Origin: Bacillus cytotoxicus
GTDB lineage: Bacteria; Bacillota; Bacilli; Bacillales; Bacillaceae_G
Direction of reading: 5' to 3'
DNA length: 64,000 nt
NCBI RefSeq assembly: GCF_023715645.1
Contig: NZ_JAMBOP010000007.1
Coordinates: forward strand, 101,289 to 165,288
Positions 27,703 to 35,970 of this stretch are shown piece by piece (within the stretch, counting starts at the first letter, position 1; each line of letters begins with the position of its first letter). Position numbers and translations under genes: made by a program. The notes beneath the pieces were generated by a model. It worked only from the letters and a program-made list of their open reading frames with translations, was not told the DNA's origin and did no database searches.

Positions 27703-27765
27703 TAAACAAACGTTTGATTAGTTGGGGGAAAGCCTTGTGAAATGTATTAAACAAACGTTTGATTA
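27703..27765. promoter_or_regulatory. Two copies of the 18-bp palindrome
   Basis: TAAACAAACGTTTGATTA at 27703-27720 and again at 27748-27765, 45 bp apart. Both are identical to the copy at 17593-17610. They lie immediately upstream of a family B repeat, as at 17593. Confidence 0.55.
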
Positions 27766-27769
27766 ATGG

Positions 27770-27930
27770 AAGTAACAAAAAACCTTTTCTTTTTAGGGGG
27801 GCGAGAGCAACTGGCCGTGCATAGGAACGGTCAGTACCTTTTTCTACCACATGCGATGGTTAAAACAAAGGGAGAAAGAGAGTAGGGGGCCATGTTGTGT
27901 TTGCGTGGAAGCGACTTATATATTCGAAAA
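27770..27930 (+). repeat. Family B repeat
   Basis: AACCTTTTCTTTTTAGGGGG, GCGAGAGCAACTGGCCGTGC, ATAGGAACGGTCAGTACC and CTACCACATGCGATGGTTAA blocks match the other family B copies. The CTGGCC/GGTCAG hairpin is retained. Confidence 0.75.
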
Positions 27931-27978
27931 ACAAAGTATAGTTATATAGATAAACATCTGATTCATGAGGAATTTAAT

Positions 27979-28010
27979 AAAGAGATAAAGAGATAAAGAG
28001 ATAAAGAGGG
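27979..28010 (+). repeat. 8-bp tandem repeat AAAGAGAT x4
   Basis: Three exact AAAGAGAT units followed by AAAGAGGG. The last unit forms part of the ribosome binding region of the small ORF at 28019, so copy-number change would alter promoter-to-RBS distance. Confidence 0.8.
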
Positions 28011-28018
28011 AATAGAGA

Positions 28019-28162
28019 ATGGAAAAAAAGCCGAAAGTGAAAAATAAAGGGAAAATGATTGCATTTGCTGTCGTAGGAGGTGGCTTTGTTTTATTTAAGA
28101 TCGCGTTAAAAGTATGGAAAGTGTATGCGATTCATAATTGGATTGATAAGATGTTTTCATAA
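28019..28162 (+). CDS. Short hydrophobic protein, 47 aa
   Basis: MEKKPKVKNKGKM, then a hydrophobic helix (IAFAVVGGGFVLFKIALKV) and a short tail WKVYAIHNWIDKMFS. AAAGAGGGAATAGAG precedes the ATG. It predicts a single-pass membrane micropeptide with a lysine-rich N-terminus on the cytoplasmic side. Too short for family assignment. It ends 50 bp before the TetR operator. Confidence 0.6.
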   Translation: MEKKPKVKNKGKMIAFAVVGGGFVLFKIALKVWKVYAIHNWIDKMFS

Positions 28163-28212
28163 AATAAGGAAACTGTCTCTTGCAAGGAAGAGGCAATTTT
28201 TGTTAAAATTAG

Positions 28213-28226
28213 ACTGAACGGTCGGT
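28213..28226. promoter_or_regulatory. TetR-type operator, copy 1
   Basis: ACTGAACGGTCGGT, a partial palindrome (10 of 14 positions symmetric) 16 bp before the TetR gene. The identical 14-mer, with the same flanking TTAG, occurs at 28859-28872 before the MFS gene. Confidence 0.75.
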
Positions 28227-28242
28227 ATAGTGAGGTGCAATC

Positions 28243-28827
28243 ATGAGAAAAAGTGCTGAAGAAATTAAAAAAGAAATTGCGTATAAAGCAAAAGAATTAT
28301 TTGCAAAGACAGGGTATGCAGCAACATCGATGGAAGACATTTGTGAAGTTACTGAGCGAAGTAAGGGCAGTATTTATTATCACTTTAAAAGTAAAGAAGA
28401 ATTGTTTTTATTTGTAGTGAAGCAGCATATGTACGATTGGCTGAAAAAATGGGCAGAAAAAGAAAAACAGTATCAGACAAGTACGGAAAAGCTATATGGC
28501 CTTGCTGAATATTTTGTAGACGATGTCCAAAATCCGATTTCTAGTACAATTGAAGAATTTCTAACGAGTCAAGTTGTAAGGAAAGATATAATGGATGAAA
28601 TGATTGCCTTAACTCGTGAAACGTATAGCATTTTCAAGAAGCTAGTTGAAGAAGGGATGGCATCAGGGGAGTTTCGCCAAGACGATGTAAATGATCTTAT
28701 GTACGTTGTGAACGGTCTGTTTGCTGGGCTTGGACCATTATATTATGAAATGAATGTAGAGGAAATGAAACGGATTTATAAAAAGGCAATTGATGTTTTA
28801 TTGCAGGGAATGGCAGCTGGATCGTAA
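28243..28827 (+). CDS. TetR/AcrR-family repressor
   Basis: Repressor of 194 aa. The N-terminal TetR helix-turn-helix is clear: AAKELFAKTGYAATSMEDIC is approximated by residues 15-34, followed by SKGSIYYHFKSKEEL. The all-helical C-terminal domain is the ligand pocket. GAGGTG precedes ATG 28243. The same operator lies before this gene and before the following MFS exporter, so it probably represses both itself and the exporter until a toxic ligand binds. Confidence 0.9.
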   Translation: MRKSAEEIKKEIAYKAKELFAKTGYAATSMEDICEVTERSKGSIYYHFKSKEELFLFVVKQHMYDWLKKWAEKEKQYQTSTEKLYGLAEYFVDDVQNPISSTIEEFLTSQVVRKDIMDEMIALTRETYSIFKKLVEEGMASGEFRQDDVNDLMYVVNGLFAGLGPLYYEMNVEEMKRIYKKAIDVLLQGMAAGS

Positions 28828-28858
28828 TGTCAGCAGCTTTTCTTTTGAAGTAAATTAG

Positions 28859-28872
28859 ACTGAACGGTCGGT
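28859..28872. promoter_or_regulatory. TetR-type operator, copy 2
   Basis: ACTGAACGGTCGGT in the 66-bp gap between the TetR and MFS genes, inside TTAGACTGAACGGTCGGT. It indicates that the exporter has its own regulated promoter. Confidence 0.75.
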
Positions 28873-28893
28873 TTAATGAAGGGGAGAATATTG

Positions 28894-30090
28894 ATGAATG
28901 CTTTGTTAAAAAATCGAGTGTTTCTGCTCGTAATCACTTCTGATATTTTACAGCAATTTGGGATTTGGATTCGAAATATGGCGCTTTTGTTTTTTGTTAT
29001 GGAACATACAAATAATGATCCTGTTGCTGTCTCTTTACTATCTGTCATGGAATATGCACCTATATTTATCTTTTCATTTGTTGGCGGTGCCTTGGCTGAT
29101 CGGTGGAATCCTAAGCGTACAATGATTACAGGAGATATATTAAGTGCACTATCTATTGTCATGATTGTTTTCTTATTAAAGCTTGGGTATTGGCAAGCTT
29201 TATTTGCGGCAACATTTGTGTCAGCGGTCGTCAGCCAATTTTCACAGCCAGCAACTTCGCGCGTTTTTAAACGTCATGTTGAAGAGGAACATGTTAGTGC
29301 AGCTATTGCAATGTCTCAAAGTTTACAAGCATTGTTCTTGATCTTTGGTCCAGTTGTAGGAACATTCGTATATACGCAGCTTGGGTTATTTGTATCATTC
29401 TATAGTTTAATCATTATTTTTGCTTTATCAGCTCTTTGTCTTTCATTTCTGCCAGGGTGGGTGAAAGAAGTAGAAGCGGTACAATCTTCATTATGGAATG
29501 ATATAAAAGAAGGTTGGTTGTATGTGTTACGTTCGAATCCTCTGCGCATGTTGGTGGCTACTTTTTCGATCATTGGTTTAGCATCAGGGTTAGTACAACC
29601 GCTTGAGATCTTTCTCGTTGTGGAGCGGTTAGGACTGGAGAAGGAAGCTGTCCAATATTTAACTGCAGCTGATGGAATTGGGATGTTAATTGGGGGCGTC
29701 GTGGCAGCTATGGTTGCTACAAAAGTAAAGCAGAAACACTTGCTCGTTTTTGGAATATTCGTTTTAGCCGTCTCGTTTGTTGTTGAAGGATTTTCGACTT
29801 CGTTTTGGATTACAGTATGCATGCGGTTTGTAACAGGAATTTGTTTAGCGTGTGTAAATATCGTAATCGGAACATTTACGATTCAACTTGTAGATGAGAA
29901 CATGATTGGCCGGGTAAATGGAACGGTATTACCGATATTTATGAGTACGCTGCTAATCGGTGTGTCGCTAGGAGGCGTATTGAAGGAGACAACATCGCTC
30001 GTAATCGTATTTAGCATAGCCGCAGTATTAGGCTTAGCGGCTGTTTTACCGGTATTTCGAATGAAAATGACACAAAAACAAGAAGGATAA
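28894..30090 (+). CDS. MFS efflux transporter
   Basis: About 398 aa, 12 predicted helices. Typical major-facilitator signature between helices 2 and 3: GGALADRWNPKRTMI. Resembles the MFS_3 / enterobactin-exporter-like and macrolide efflux class (start LLKNRVFLLVITSDILQQFG). ATG 28894 follows AAGGGGAG; an in-frame ATG at 28876 precedes that site and is rejected. Probable drug or lipophile exporter controlled by the adjacent TetR protein; substrate unknown. Confidence 0.88.
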   Translation: MNALLKNRVFLLVITSDILQQFGIWIRNMALLFFVMEHTNNDPVAVSLLSVMEYAPIFIFSFVGGALADRWNPKRTMITGDILSALSIVMIVFLLKLGYWQALFAATFVSAVVSQFSQPATSRVFKRHVEEEHVSAAIAMSQSLQALFLIFGPVVGTFVYTQLGLFVSFYSLIIIFALSALCLSFLPGWVKEVEAVQSSLWNDIKEGWLYVLRSNPLRMLVATFSIIGLASGLVQPLEIFLVVERLGLEKEAVQYLTAADGIGMLIGGVVAAMVATKVKQKHLLVFGIFVLAVSFVVEGFSTSFWITVCMRFVTGICLACVNIVIGTFTIQLVDENMIGRVNGTVLPIFMSTLLIGVSLGGVLKETTSLVIVFSIAAVLGLAAVLPVFRMKMTQKQEG

Positions 30091-30109
30091 AAGATAAATG
30101 CTCTCCAAA

Positions 30110-30247
30110 TTTATCCCGCTATTCGTGGGCAGTGAGAGAGAATCGAAGAAGATAGGTGGGGGATAACTGTCCGTAAAATCCGGATTGGTTCAACTAATAA
30201 TCAGTGGGGGATGAAGAAAACCCCCACTGATTAAAGTTTCACTTTAT
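30110..30247 (+). repeat. bcr1-like element
   Basis: Starts CCCGCTATTCGTGGGCAGTG, contains ATAACTGTCCGTAAAATCCG and an ATCAGTGGGGG/CCCCCACTGAT hairpin, and ends in AAGTTTCACTTTAT. TTTAT is present at 30110-30114 and 30243-30247. It lies 20 bp after the MFS stop codon. Confidence 0.85.
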
Positions 30248-30249
30248 AT

Positions 30250-30297
30250 GGGGTACCGTCACATCGCCATCAACTTAAGGATGTGTGACGGTACCCC
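30250..30297. repeat. Perfect 14-bp inverted repeat adjoining bcr1
   Basis: GGGGTACCGTCACA and TGTGACGGTACCCC flank a 20-base loop containing CATCAACTTAAGG. A half copy (CCTTAAGTTGGTGGATGTG...GGCGGTACCC) is at 30866-30895 in inverted sense. The two copies bracket the DUF1292 gene. It may also act as a terminator for the gene at 30351 (minus strand). Confidence 0.7.
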
Positions 30298-30350
30298 TAT
30301 ATACAAAAACAGAAGGCAGATATACATCCCTCTCTTGTGTCCAACTAATC

Positions 30351-30620
30351 TTATTCTTGCTCGTCCATAATTTTCTCAAATGCAGCAGATACTTTTTCAA
30401 ATTCCTCATCACTCTCAATGTATGAGAATTCACTACCTTCTTCTACTTTTAAAAAGAAGATATCAATGTCTTCCTCTGTTTCCGTTTGAATGTCTTCTAC
30501 AAAGCCAACAGCAATGTATTCTGCTCCTTCGACATTCATCGTTCCGAGCACTTCAACTTCCTGTTCCTCATTATTCTCATCGCTAAGGGTAAAAATTTCG
30601 CCTACTTCAATTTCCGACAT
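30351..30620 (-). CDS. DUF1292-family protein
   Basis: Small acidic protein of 89 aa (MSEIEVGEIFTLSDENNEEQ..., later GMEYIAVGFVED-like AEYIAVGFVED and EDIDIFFLKVEE). This matches the DUF1292 family, to which Bacillus YrzB belongs. I prefer the second ATG (30620) because AGGAGG is then 9 nt away; the first ATG at 30626 would be only 3 nt from it. Function unknown; family members are often near RNA-metabolism genes, but not here. Confidence 0.82.
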   Translation of the reverse strand: MSEIEVGEIFTLSDENNEEQEVEVLGTMNVEGAEYIAVGFVEDIQTETEEDIDIFFLKVEEGSEFSYIESDEEFEKVSAAFEKIMDEQE

Positions 30621-30865
30621 ATTCATTCTCCTCCTGTTATATTCTAAAAAATAGAACGTTCAAATCGTATACTTACCGGTATATCTTTCCATAAAAAATC
30701 AAATTAATGCGCAAAGAACAACAATTTCTTGCTGCTTCAGCGTAAGAATCCAGTTAAAAGTATATCATCTGTGAATATGAATGAATACATTTTGGACTCT
30801 CGTCACCCTTTTTCATTAACAAAAGAGAATAGTAACGTGCTTTTAACTTCAAAAATAGCCTAAAT

Positions 30866-30895
30866 CCTTAAGTTGGTGGATGTGTGGCGGTACCC
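30866..30895. repeat. Half copy of the GGTACC repeat
   Basis: CCTTAAGTTGGTGGATGTGT then GGCGGTACCC corresponds to the reverse complement of the left arm plus loop of the 30250-30297 palindrome. The 30627-30915 gap otherwise shows no gene. Confidence 0.55.
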
Positions 30896-30915
30896 TTATA
30901 TGGGAGAGCGTTTGA

Positions 30916-32199
30916 CTATAATGTTTCCGGTTTTTGAGATGGTTCTGTTACAGAGGCAGAACCATCTGGTACACGTGTTAACAGAAATCCTCCTATGATA
31001 AATAGTACGATAATACTTAACACACCAGCATTTGTTTTACCGGTTAACTGCGTTGTAACACCGACGAGAACCGGGCCCATAATGGCTGCGAATTTACCGA
31101 ATATGTTATAAAATCCAAAGAATTCGTTTGCAGATTCTTTCGGAATAAGCTTTGCAAAATAGGAGCGGCTTAACGCTTGAATACCACCTTGTGAAGTAGC
31201 AACGAGCATCGCTAAAATCCAGAAATCTAACGTTGTTTTTAGGAAATAAGCGTACGTACAAATAATAATATACATAATAATTCCAACATATAGCATTTTC
31301 TTGCCGGTAAATGTTTCAGATAACTTGCCATATAACAAGGCAAACGGACCAGCAACGATTTGCGTGACGAATAAAATAATTATTAAATTTGTTGCACTAA
31401 TGCCAAGGTCTGTTCCATATGCTGTTGACATTGTAATGATTGTGTCGACTCCATCAATATAAAAGAAATAGGCAAGGAGGAAGAAGAAAACTGTTCGGTA
31501 TTGACGGATATTTTTAAATGTATGAATAAGCCGCTTAAAGCTTGTCACAACAGGACTTGGATCACGTTCGATAAAATAGCGTTGTTCCACATTTTTTAAC
31601 ATAGGAATAGTAAAGAGTCCCCACCAAAGCGCTGTAATTGCGAATGAAATTTGGCTTGCGACGCCGACTGATAATGGGATGGCACCTTTTTGTGAAAGAA
31701 TAATAAGAGCCATACAGCCGATAAATGGAATTGTGCTCCCAATATAGCCAAGGGCAAAGCCGCGTGTTGAAATACGGTTCATTCGGTCTTCTGTCGTCAC
31801 ATCTATTAAAAATGCATCGTAAAAAATATTTGCTCCTGCAAATCCAATTAAAGCGAACATATAACAGCAAAGTAAAAGTATCCACTGCGAAGTTGGTACG
31901 ATTGCTAACATACTTGTAAAAATAATGCCTAATAGGAAAAAGAATGTAAAGAACCGTTTCTTAAATCCTTTATAATCAGCAATTGTCCCAAGAATGGGGG
32001 CAAGCATAGACACCATAAGTGTCGCAATGGAATTGGCATATCCCCAATATGCAGTTGATGTTGTGCCTGCAAGTCCAGCCTCTTTAGCAGCTGCTTTAAA
32101 ATAGATTGGAAATATAGCAGTTGTAATAACGAGTGAATATACTGAGTTTGCCCAGTCGTATAATATCCAGCTTTTTTCTTGCCTGGACATTTTTTTCAT
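30916..32199 (-). CDS. MFS transporter, UMF1/Atg22-like
   Basis: About 427 aa with 12 hydrophobic helices. The start SWILYDWANSVYSLVITTAIFP is the characteristic signature of the UMF1/Atg22-like MFS branch, followed by YWGYANSIATLMVSMLAPILG. Substrate unknown; fungal members export amino acids from vacuoles. GAGGAGGAACATAT precedes ATG at 32199 on the minus strand, so the upstream in-frame codons to 32250 are not part of the protein. Confidence 0.88.
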   Translation of the reverse strand: MKKMSRQEKSWILYDWANSVYSLVITTAIFPIYFKAAAKEAGLAGTTSTAYWGYANSIATLMVSMLAPILGTIADYKGFKKRFFTFFFLLGIIFTSMLAIVPTSQWILLLCCYMFALIGFAGANIFYDAFLIDVTTEDRMNRISTRGFALGYIGSTIPFIGCMALIILSQKGAIPLSVGVASQISFAITALWWGLFTIPMLKNVEQRYFIERDPSPVVTSFKRLIHTFKNIRQYRTVFFFLLAYFFYIDGVDTIITMSTAYGTDLGISATNLIIILFVTQIVAGPFALLYGKLSETFTGKKMLYVGIIMYIIICTYAYFLKTTLDFWILAMLVATSQGGIQALSRSYFAKLIPKESANEFFGFYNIFGKFAAIMGPVLVGVTTQLTGKTNAGVLSIIVLFIIGGFLLTRVPDGSASVTEPSQKPETL

Positions 32200-32295
32200 A
32201 TATGTTCCTCCTCTAACCAATGTAATGTTATTGTACAAAACGGTTCGCATAAAAAAGAGAAACTAACTGAATATTTACATAAATTTTACAAAACT

Positions 32296-33609
32296 TTACA
32301 ATTCTAATAAATCCTCAATAACTTTCCCGTCTGTTTCACCAAGATGTAATCCAAGCAATCTTGCAATTGTAGGACCTTCATCAATTAGTCGCATGTGCGG
32401 AATAATTACGCCTGGACGAATTCCCTTACCAGCTGCCATGAAAATTGTTTCGTAATTTGGCTTTGAGGGGGAATAGCCGTGAGTACCAAACGTATATTTT
32501 TTATTAGAGGTTACATCTTCTCTTGTAATTTCTCTGATTAAGTTCCCAGTATGATTTTCTAAAAAGTAATAGCCTTCTCGTGCTTCTAGCATAAAGAGGC
32601 AATTTCCGTCAGCTCCTAAATCTTTTGCTTCTTCATCCGTTAATAGAAATTCTATGCCGTTTTCTTTATCTTGGGTGAGTTCTTGTAGTAAACGGTGTAC
32701 ACTTCCAATTGTTTCTGTATCATTTTTATCTTTTACGTATATATATGCTGAGCCGTCACAGCCTTGACAATAAGCTTTCCAATTTGTTACTTCTCCTTTT
32801 TTATTTACAGTAAGGAGTCCCTTTTCACGCAATAGGACATTTAATTGAATCGCCTTACTCTCATCTAATGCACTATGATCTCCAAGGGCAATAATCGTCG
32901 CCCTGTCATATATACCGCTTTCGCGCAGCGCATCAACAATTGCCCCTAAACGCTTGTCATGACGATGAATCGCCGCGACTGTTTCCTCAGAAGAAAATCC
33001 ATGATAATGGCGCTGTGTGTCTAAGTCAGTGAAATGAACAAACATAAGATTTGGTTTTTTCTTTTGAATTGTGTGTACTGCAGAAGCGAGTACAAAATCA
33101 TCAAGCTCTGGTTGTGACAAACCGTTTCGAATGTGACCAAAACGCTGGTTTAACTCTAGTTGATACAATGGGCTCCCGCTAAATAAGGAGACGAGAATTT
33201 GATTTTGCCATGGACGATTTGGAAAAATTTCTGGCATGTTGTAGTCAATTTTTGCTCTTCCTGTTACAGGCCATAGAAGTGAAGCTGTTGTTAAGTTTGC
33301 CTTTCGCGCTTCATCATAAAGGGTTGTTCCTTGAATCGAGCGGCGGTACCAGTGCCAGTCTGGTGATTCTTTCCCAGGTTGTAGCAGTGTGTTGCTTACA
33401 ACCCCATGCTTCGCAGGATAATTTCCTGTCACAATTGTTGAATGACTCGGATATGTAACAGATGGATAAATACATTCAACTTTTTCGGCGTATGCACCGC
33501 GTTTTAGTAAAGAACTGAAGTGCGGAAGGTTTTGTAATATAGGAAAATCTAAAGCTGATAAACAATCAAAAGATAAGATTATGACATGTTTTGTTGTAGG
33601 TTTGTTCAT
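32296..33609 (-). CDS. Alkaline-phosphatase-superfamily phosphodiesterase/pyrophosphatase
   Basis: About 437 aa, similar to type I phosphodiesterase/nucleotide pyrophosphatases. Visible metal and nucleophile motifs: VIILSFDCLSALDFP at the N-terminus, YPSVTYPSHSTIVTGNYP (family nucleophile Ser/Thr region), HFTDLDTQRHYHG, ALGDHSALD and FGTHGYSP. No clear signal peptide, so probably cytoplasmic. ATG 33609 has CGGAGGT upstream; a longer frame to 33672 would run into a repeat fragment. Follows in the same direction as the UMF1 gene 97 bp away, possibly not co-transcribed. Substrate unknown. Confidence 0.88.
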   Translation of the reverse strand: MNKPTTKHVIILSFDCLSALDFPILQNLPHFSSLLKRGAYAEKVECIYPSVTYPSHSTIVTGNYPAKHGVVSNTLLQPGKESPDWHWYRRSIQGTTLYDEARKANLTTASLLWPVTGRAKIDYNMPEIFPNRPWQNQILVSLFSGSPLYQLELNQRFGHIRNGLSQPELDDFVLASAVHTIQKKKPNLMFVHFTDLDTQRHYHGFSSEETVAAIHRHDKRLGAIVDALRESGIYDRATIIALGDHSALDESKAIQLNVLLREKGLLTVNKKGEVTNWKAYCQGCDGSAYIYVKDKNDTETIGSVHRLLQELTQDKENGIEFLLTDEEAKDLGADGNCLFMLEAREGYYFLENHTGNLIREITREDVTSNKKYTFGTHGYSPSKPNYETIFMAAGKGIRPGVIIPHMRLIDEGPTIARLLGLHLGETDGKVIEDLLEL

Positions 33610-33639
33610 AGAATAGTACCTCCGAGAGTTCTGTATATG

Positions 33640-33691
33640 AGTTAAAAAAATGCGTTTCTGTCGTTTTTTCATAGAGTGATTGAGTAGTTGT
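33640..33691 (-). repeat. Terminal fragment of a family A repeat
   Basis: TTAAAAAAATGCGTTTCTGT and TTTTTCATAGAGTGATTGAG then TAGTTG correspond to the last 50 bp of the copies at 6067 and 47955. The other end and core are absent. Confidence 0.6.
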
Positions 33692-33746
33692 ATTTTTTGA
33701 ATTTTAAGATTTATAAATACATAATATAATTAAGGGAGTGAATAGT

Positions 33747-34022
33747 ATGGATTTTTTTCTAGTGAGTAGCATAATCACAATGGTTCTTGTTTTTTTGGTT
33801 TCGTTCACATTACGCAAAAGTTTTCCCAATCGTTCGTTTGATATTACGTTCGGACTTATTATGATTATTATTTGCTTGGTTAGTTTTTTCTTTACGTTAT
33901 TTTTTCTTGGCGGATGGGAAGGTATGGCATATGGTTTCTTATGTTTTTTTATATTAATTGGAACAGTTGTTGGGATGTTACTTCATCAACTCGTGAAATT
34001 TTTCCGAAAGAAATATATGTAA
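33747..34022 (+). CDS. YesK-like small membrane protein
   Basis: 91 aa with three predicted helices (FFLVSSIITMVLVFLVSF, ITFGLIMIIICLVSFFFTLF, MAYGFLCFFILIGTVVGMLL) and a basic C-terminal end KFFRKKYM. Size and layout resemble the Bacillus YesK family. ATG 33747 is chosen because AAGGGAGTG is just upstream; the GTG at 33738 overlaps it. Function unknown. Confidence 0.7.
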   Translation: MDFFLVSSIITMVLVFLVSFTLRKSFPNRSFDITFGLIMIIICLVSFFFTLFFLGGWEGMAYGFLCFFILIGTVVGMLLHQLVKFFRKKYM

Positions 34023-34149
34023 TAAGAGTATAAAACAAAATAAACTGAAAAGAATATATAAAAATCAAAAAATTCCCTATTGCGTTATAATTGAGTGTGT
34101 ATTATGATAATCAACAAATTTATATTGTTATGACAATGAAAAAGGATTA

Positions 34150-34348
34150 GTACATATTCAATCTTTTTGCAGAGAGAGAATCCAGTGGCTGAGAGATTCT
34201 TAAAAGACAATATGGAACCTACCTTTGAGTTCTGCATTTGCAGCGGGAATTCCCGTTATCAAACAAGAGAGCATATACATGTTGTATATGAATCAGGGTG
34301 GTAACGCCGGCAAAAGCTCGGTCCCTATTTTAGGGATGCGGGCTTTTT
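34150..34348 (+). ncRNA. T-box leader (proline-specific) with terminator
   Basis: Stem I region with AGTGGCTGAGAGATTC and a specifier block GAACCTACC, where CCT (34218-34220) is a proline codon. The T-box sequence AGGGTGGTAACGCC (34295-34308) is followed by a terminator AGCTCGGTCCCT/AGGGATGCGGGCT with a T8 tail. Uncharged tRNA-Pro should stabilise the antiterminator and allow proS transcription. The T-box reads TGGTAACGCC rather than the usual TGGTACCGCG, a mild deviation. Confidence 0.93.
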
Positions 34349-34373
34349 TTATTTGGAGAAGGAGGAGAAGAAA

Positions 34374-35804
34374 ATGAAAAAAGAGCAAGTACAAGCCATT
34401 ACAAAAATGGAAGAAGATTTCGCGCAGTGGTATACGGATATCGTAAAAAAAGCGGAACTGATTGACTATTCAAGTGTAAAAGGATGTATGATTTTACGTC
34501 CGAATGGGTATGCCCTTTGGGAAACCATTCAAAAAGTAATGGATGAAAAATTAAAAGAAACAGGTCATGAAAATGTATATATGCCAATGTTTATTCCAGA
34601 AAGTTTACTTCAAAAAGAGAAAGACCATGTAGAAGGTTTTGCGCCAGAAGTAGCGTGGGTAACGCACGGCGGGGATGAGAAATTAACTGAGCGTCTCTGC
34701 ATTCGTCCAACATCAGAAACGTTATTCTGTGAGCATTTCTCGAAAATTGTCCAGTCGTACAATGATTTACCAAAGTTATATAATCAGTGGTGCTCTGTTG
34801 TCCGTTGGGAAAAAACAACACGTCCATTTTTACGCACAACTGAATTTTTATGGCAAGAAGGTCATACGATTCATGAAACAGCGGAAGAATCACAGCAAGA
34901 AACGCTTAATATTTTAAATATATATGCGTCGTTTTGTGAGGAGTATTTAGCGATTCCAGTTATAAAAGGGCAGAAGACAGAAAAAGAGAAATTTGCAGGG
35001 GCAAAAGCGACTTATACAATTGAAAGCTTAATGCATGATGGCAAAGCATTACAAACGGGCACGTCGCATAATTTTGGCACGAACTTCACAGAAGCATTTG
35101 ATATTAAGTTTCTCGATCGAAATGGGAAGTGGCAATATGCGCATCAAACATCTTGGGGTGTATCAACGAGAATGATCGGCGGACTTATTATGGTGCATAG
35201 TGATAATAACGGACTTGTATTACCACCAAAAATTGCGCCAACGCAAGTGATGATTGTCCCAATTGCGCAGCATAAGGAAGGGGTATTAGAAAAAGCAGCT
35301 GAACTGCAATCTCGTATTCAAAAGGTTGCGCGCGTGAAAATGGATGCAAGCAACAAAACACCAGGCTGGAAGTTTAATGAATATGAGATGAAAGGCATAC
35401 CAGTTCGTTTAGAAGTAGGGCCAAAAGATATTGAAAAAAATCAAGTTGTCCTTGTGCGCCGTGATACGAAAGAGAAAGAGTTTGTATCTATAGACGAATT
35501 AGAAGAACGTATTACAACGTTACTTGAGGATATTCAGCAGTCTCTGTTTGCAAAAGCAAAAGAGTTGCGTGAAGAAAAGACGTATACAGCTACTACTTTT
35601 GAAGAGATGAAGCAAGTAGCAGCAGAGAAGCAAGGATTTATTAAAGCGATGTGGTGTGGAAGTCTTGCTTGTGAAGAAAAGTTAAAAGAAGAAGCAGGCG
35701 TTACATCACGTTGTATGCCATTTGAACAAGAAGAATTAGCTACACATTGTGTGTGCTGTGAGAAAGATGCGAAGCATATGGTGTATTGGGGTAAGGCATA
35801 TTAA
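34374..35804 (+). CDS. proS: Prolyl-tRNA synthetase, archaeal/eukaryal-like type
   Basis: Class II synthetase of 476 aa charging tRNA-Pro. [20 protein letters not shown] and [16 protein letters not shown] match the short archaeal/eukaryal type without the bacterial editing insertion. Class II motif regions include [20 protein letters not shown]. The C-terminal Cys-rich zinc-binding tail has [11 protein letters not shown] and [17 protein letters not shown] 34374 follows GGAGGAG. Bacilli of this group usually carry a second, bacterial-type ProS elsewhere; the T-box makes this copy responsive to proline starvation. Confidence 0.95.
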   Translation: MKKEQVQAITKMEEDFAQWYTDIVKKAELIDYSSVKGCMILRPNGYALWETIQKVMDEKLKETGHENVYMPMFIPESLLQKEKDHVEGFAPEVAWVTHGGDEKLTERLCIRPTSETLFCEHFSKIVQSYNDLPKLYNQWCSVVRWEKTTRPFLRTTEFLWQEGHTIHETAEESQQETLNILNIYASFCEEYLAIPVIKGQKTEKEKFAGAKATYTIESLMHDGKALQTGTSHNFGTNFTEAFDIKFLDRNGKWQYAHQTSWGVSTRMIGGLIMVHSDNNGLVLPPKIAPTQVMIVPIAQHKEGVLEKAAELQSRIQKVARVKMDASNKTPGWKFNEYEMKGIPVRLEVGPKDIEKNQVVLVRRDTKEKEFVSIDELEERITTLLEDIQQSLFAKAKELREEKTYTATTFEEMKQVAAEKQGFIKAMWCGSLACEEKLKEEAGVTSRCMPFEQEELATHCVCCEKDAKHMVYWGKAY

Positions 35805-35814
35805 ATAGTGATAA

Positions 35815-35860
35815 GAGAGAAGGAGCTGACATGAAAAGGACTAGTGTCAGCTTCTTTTCA
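35815..35860 (+). terminator. Terminator of proS
   Basis: AGGAGCTGACA and TGTCAGCTTCT form a stem of 9-11 bp with a 13-nt loop, followed by TTTC. Confidence 0.8.
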
Positions 35861-35916
35861 TGCATTTAGAAGTTTGATAAGGCGCGCTGGCAGTTATGTT
35901 ATAATATGAGATAAGA

Positions 35917-35970
35917 AATAAGGAAAGGAAGTGACTTCGGAATATAAATATCCTTATATTCTAATTAATC
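35917..35970 (+). promoter_or_regulatory. Displaced ribosome binding site and hairpin before the glucosaminidase
   Basis: AAGGAAAGGAAGTG (35918-35931) is about 40 nt upstream of ATG 35971. Between them GAATATAA (35939-35946) and TTATATTC (35953-35960) form a perfect 8-bp hairpin. Folding would shorten the gap to about 15 nt. A stop codon at 35962 rules out an earlier in-frame start. Confidence 0.55.

Noticed and set aside
27653-27850. 65-codon minus-strand frame containing KGTDRSYARP.
   Set aside because: The same peptide string is read from other family B repeats; it is repeat-derived and has no gene context.
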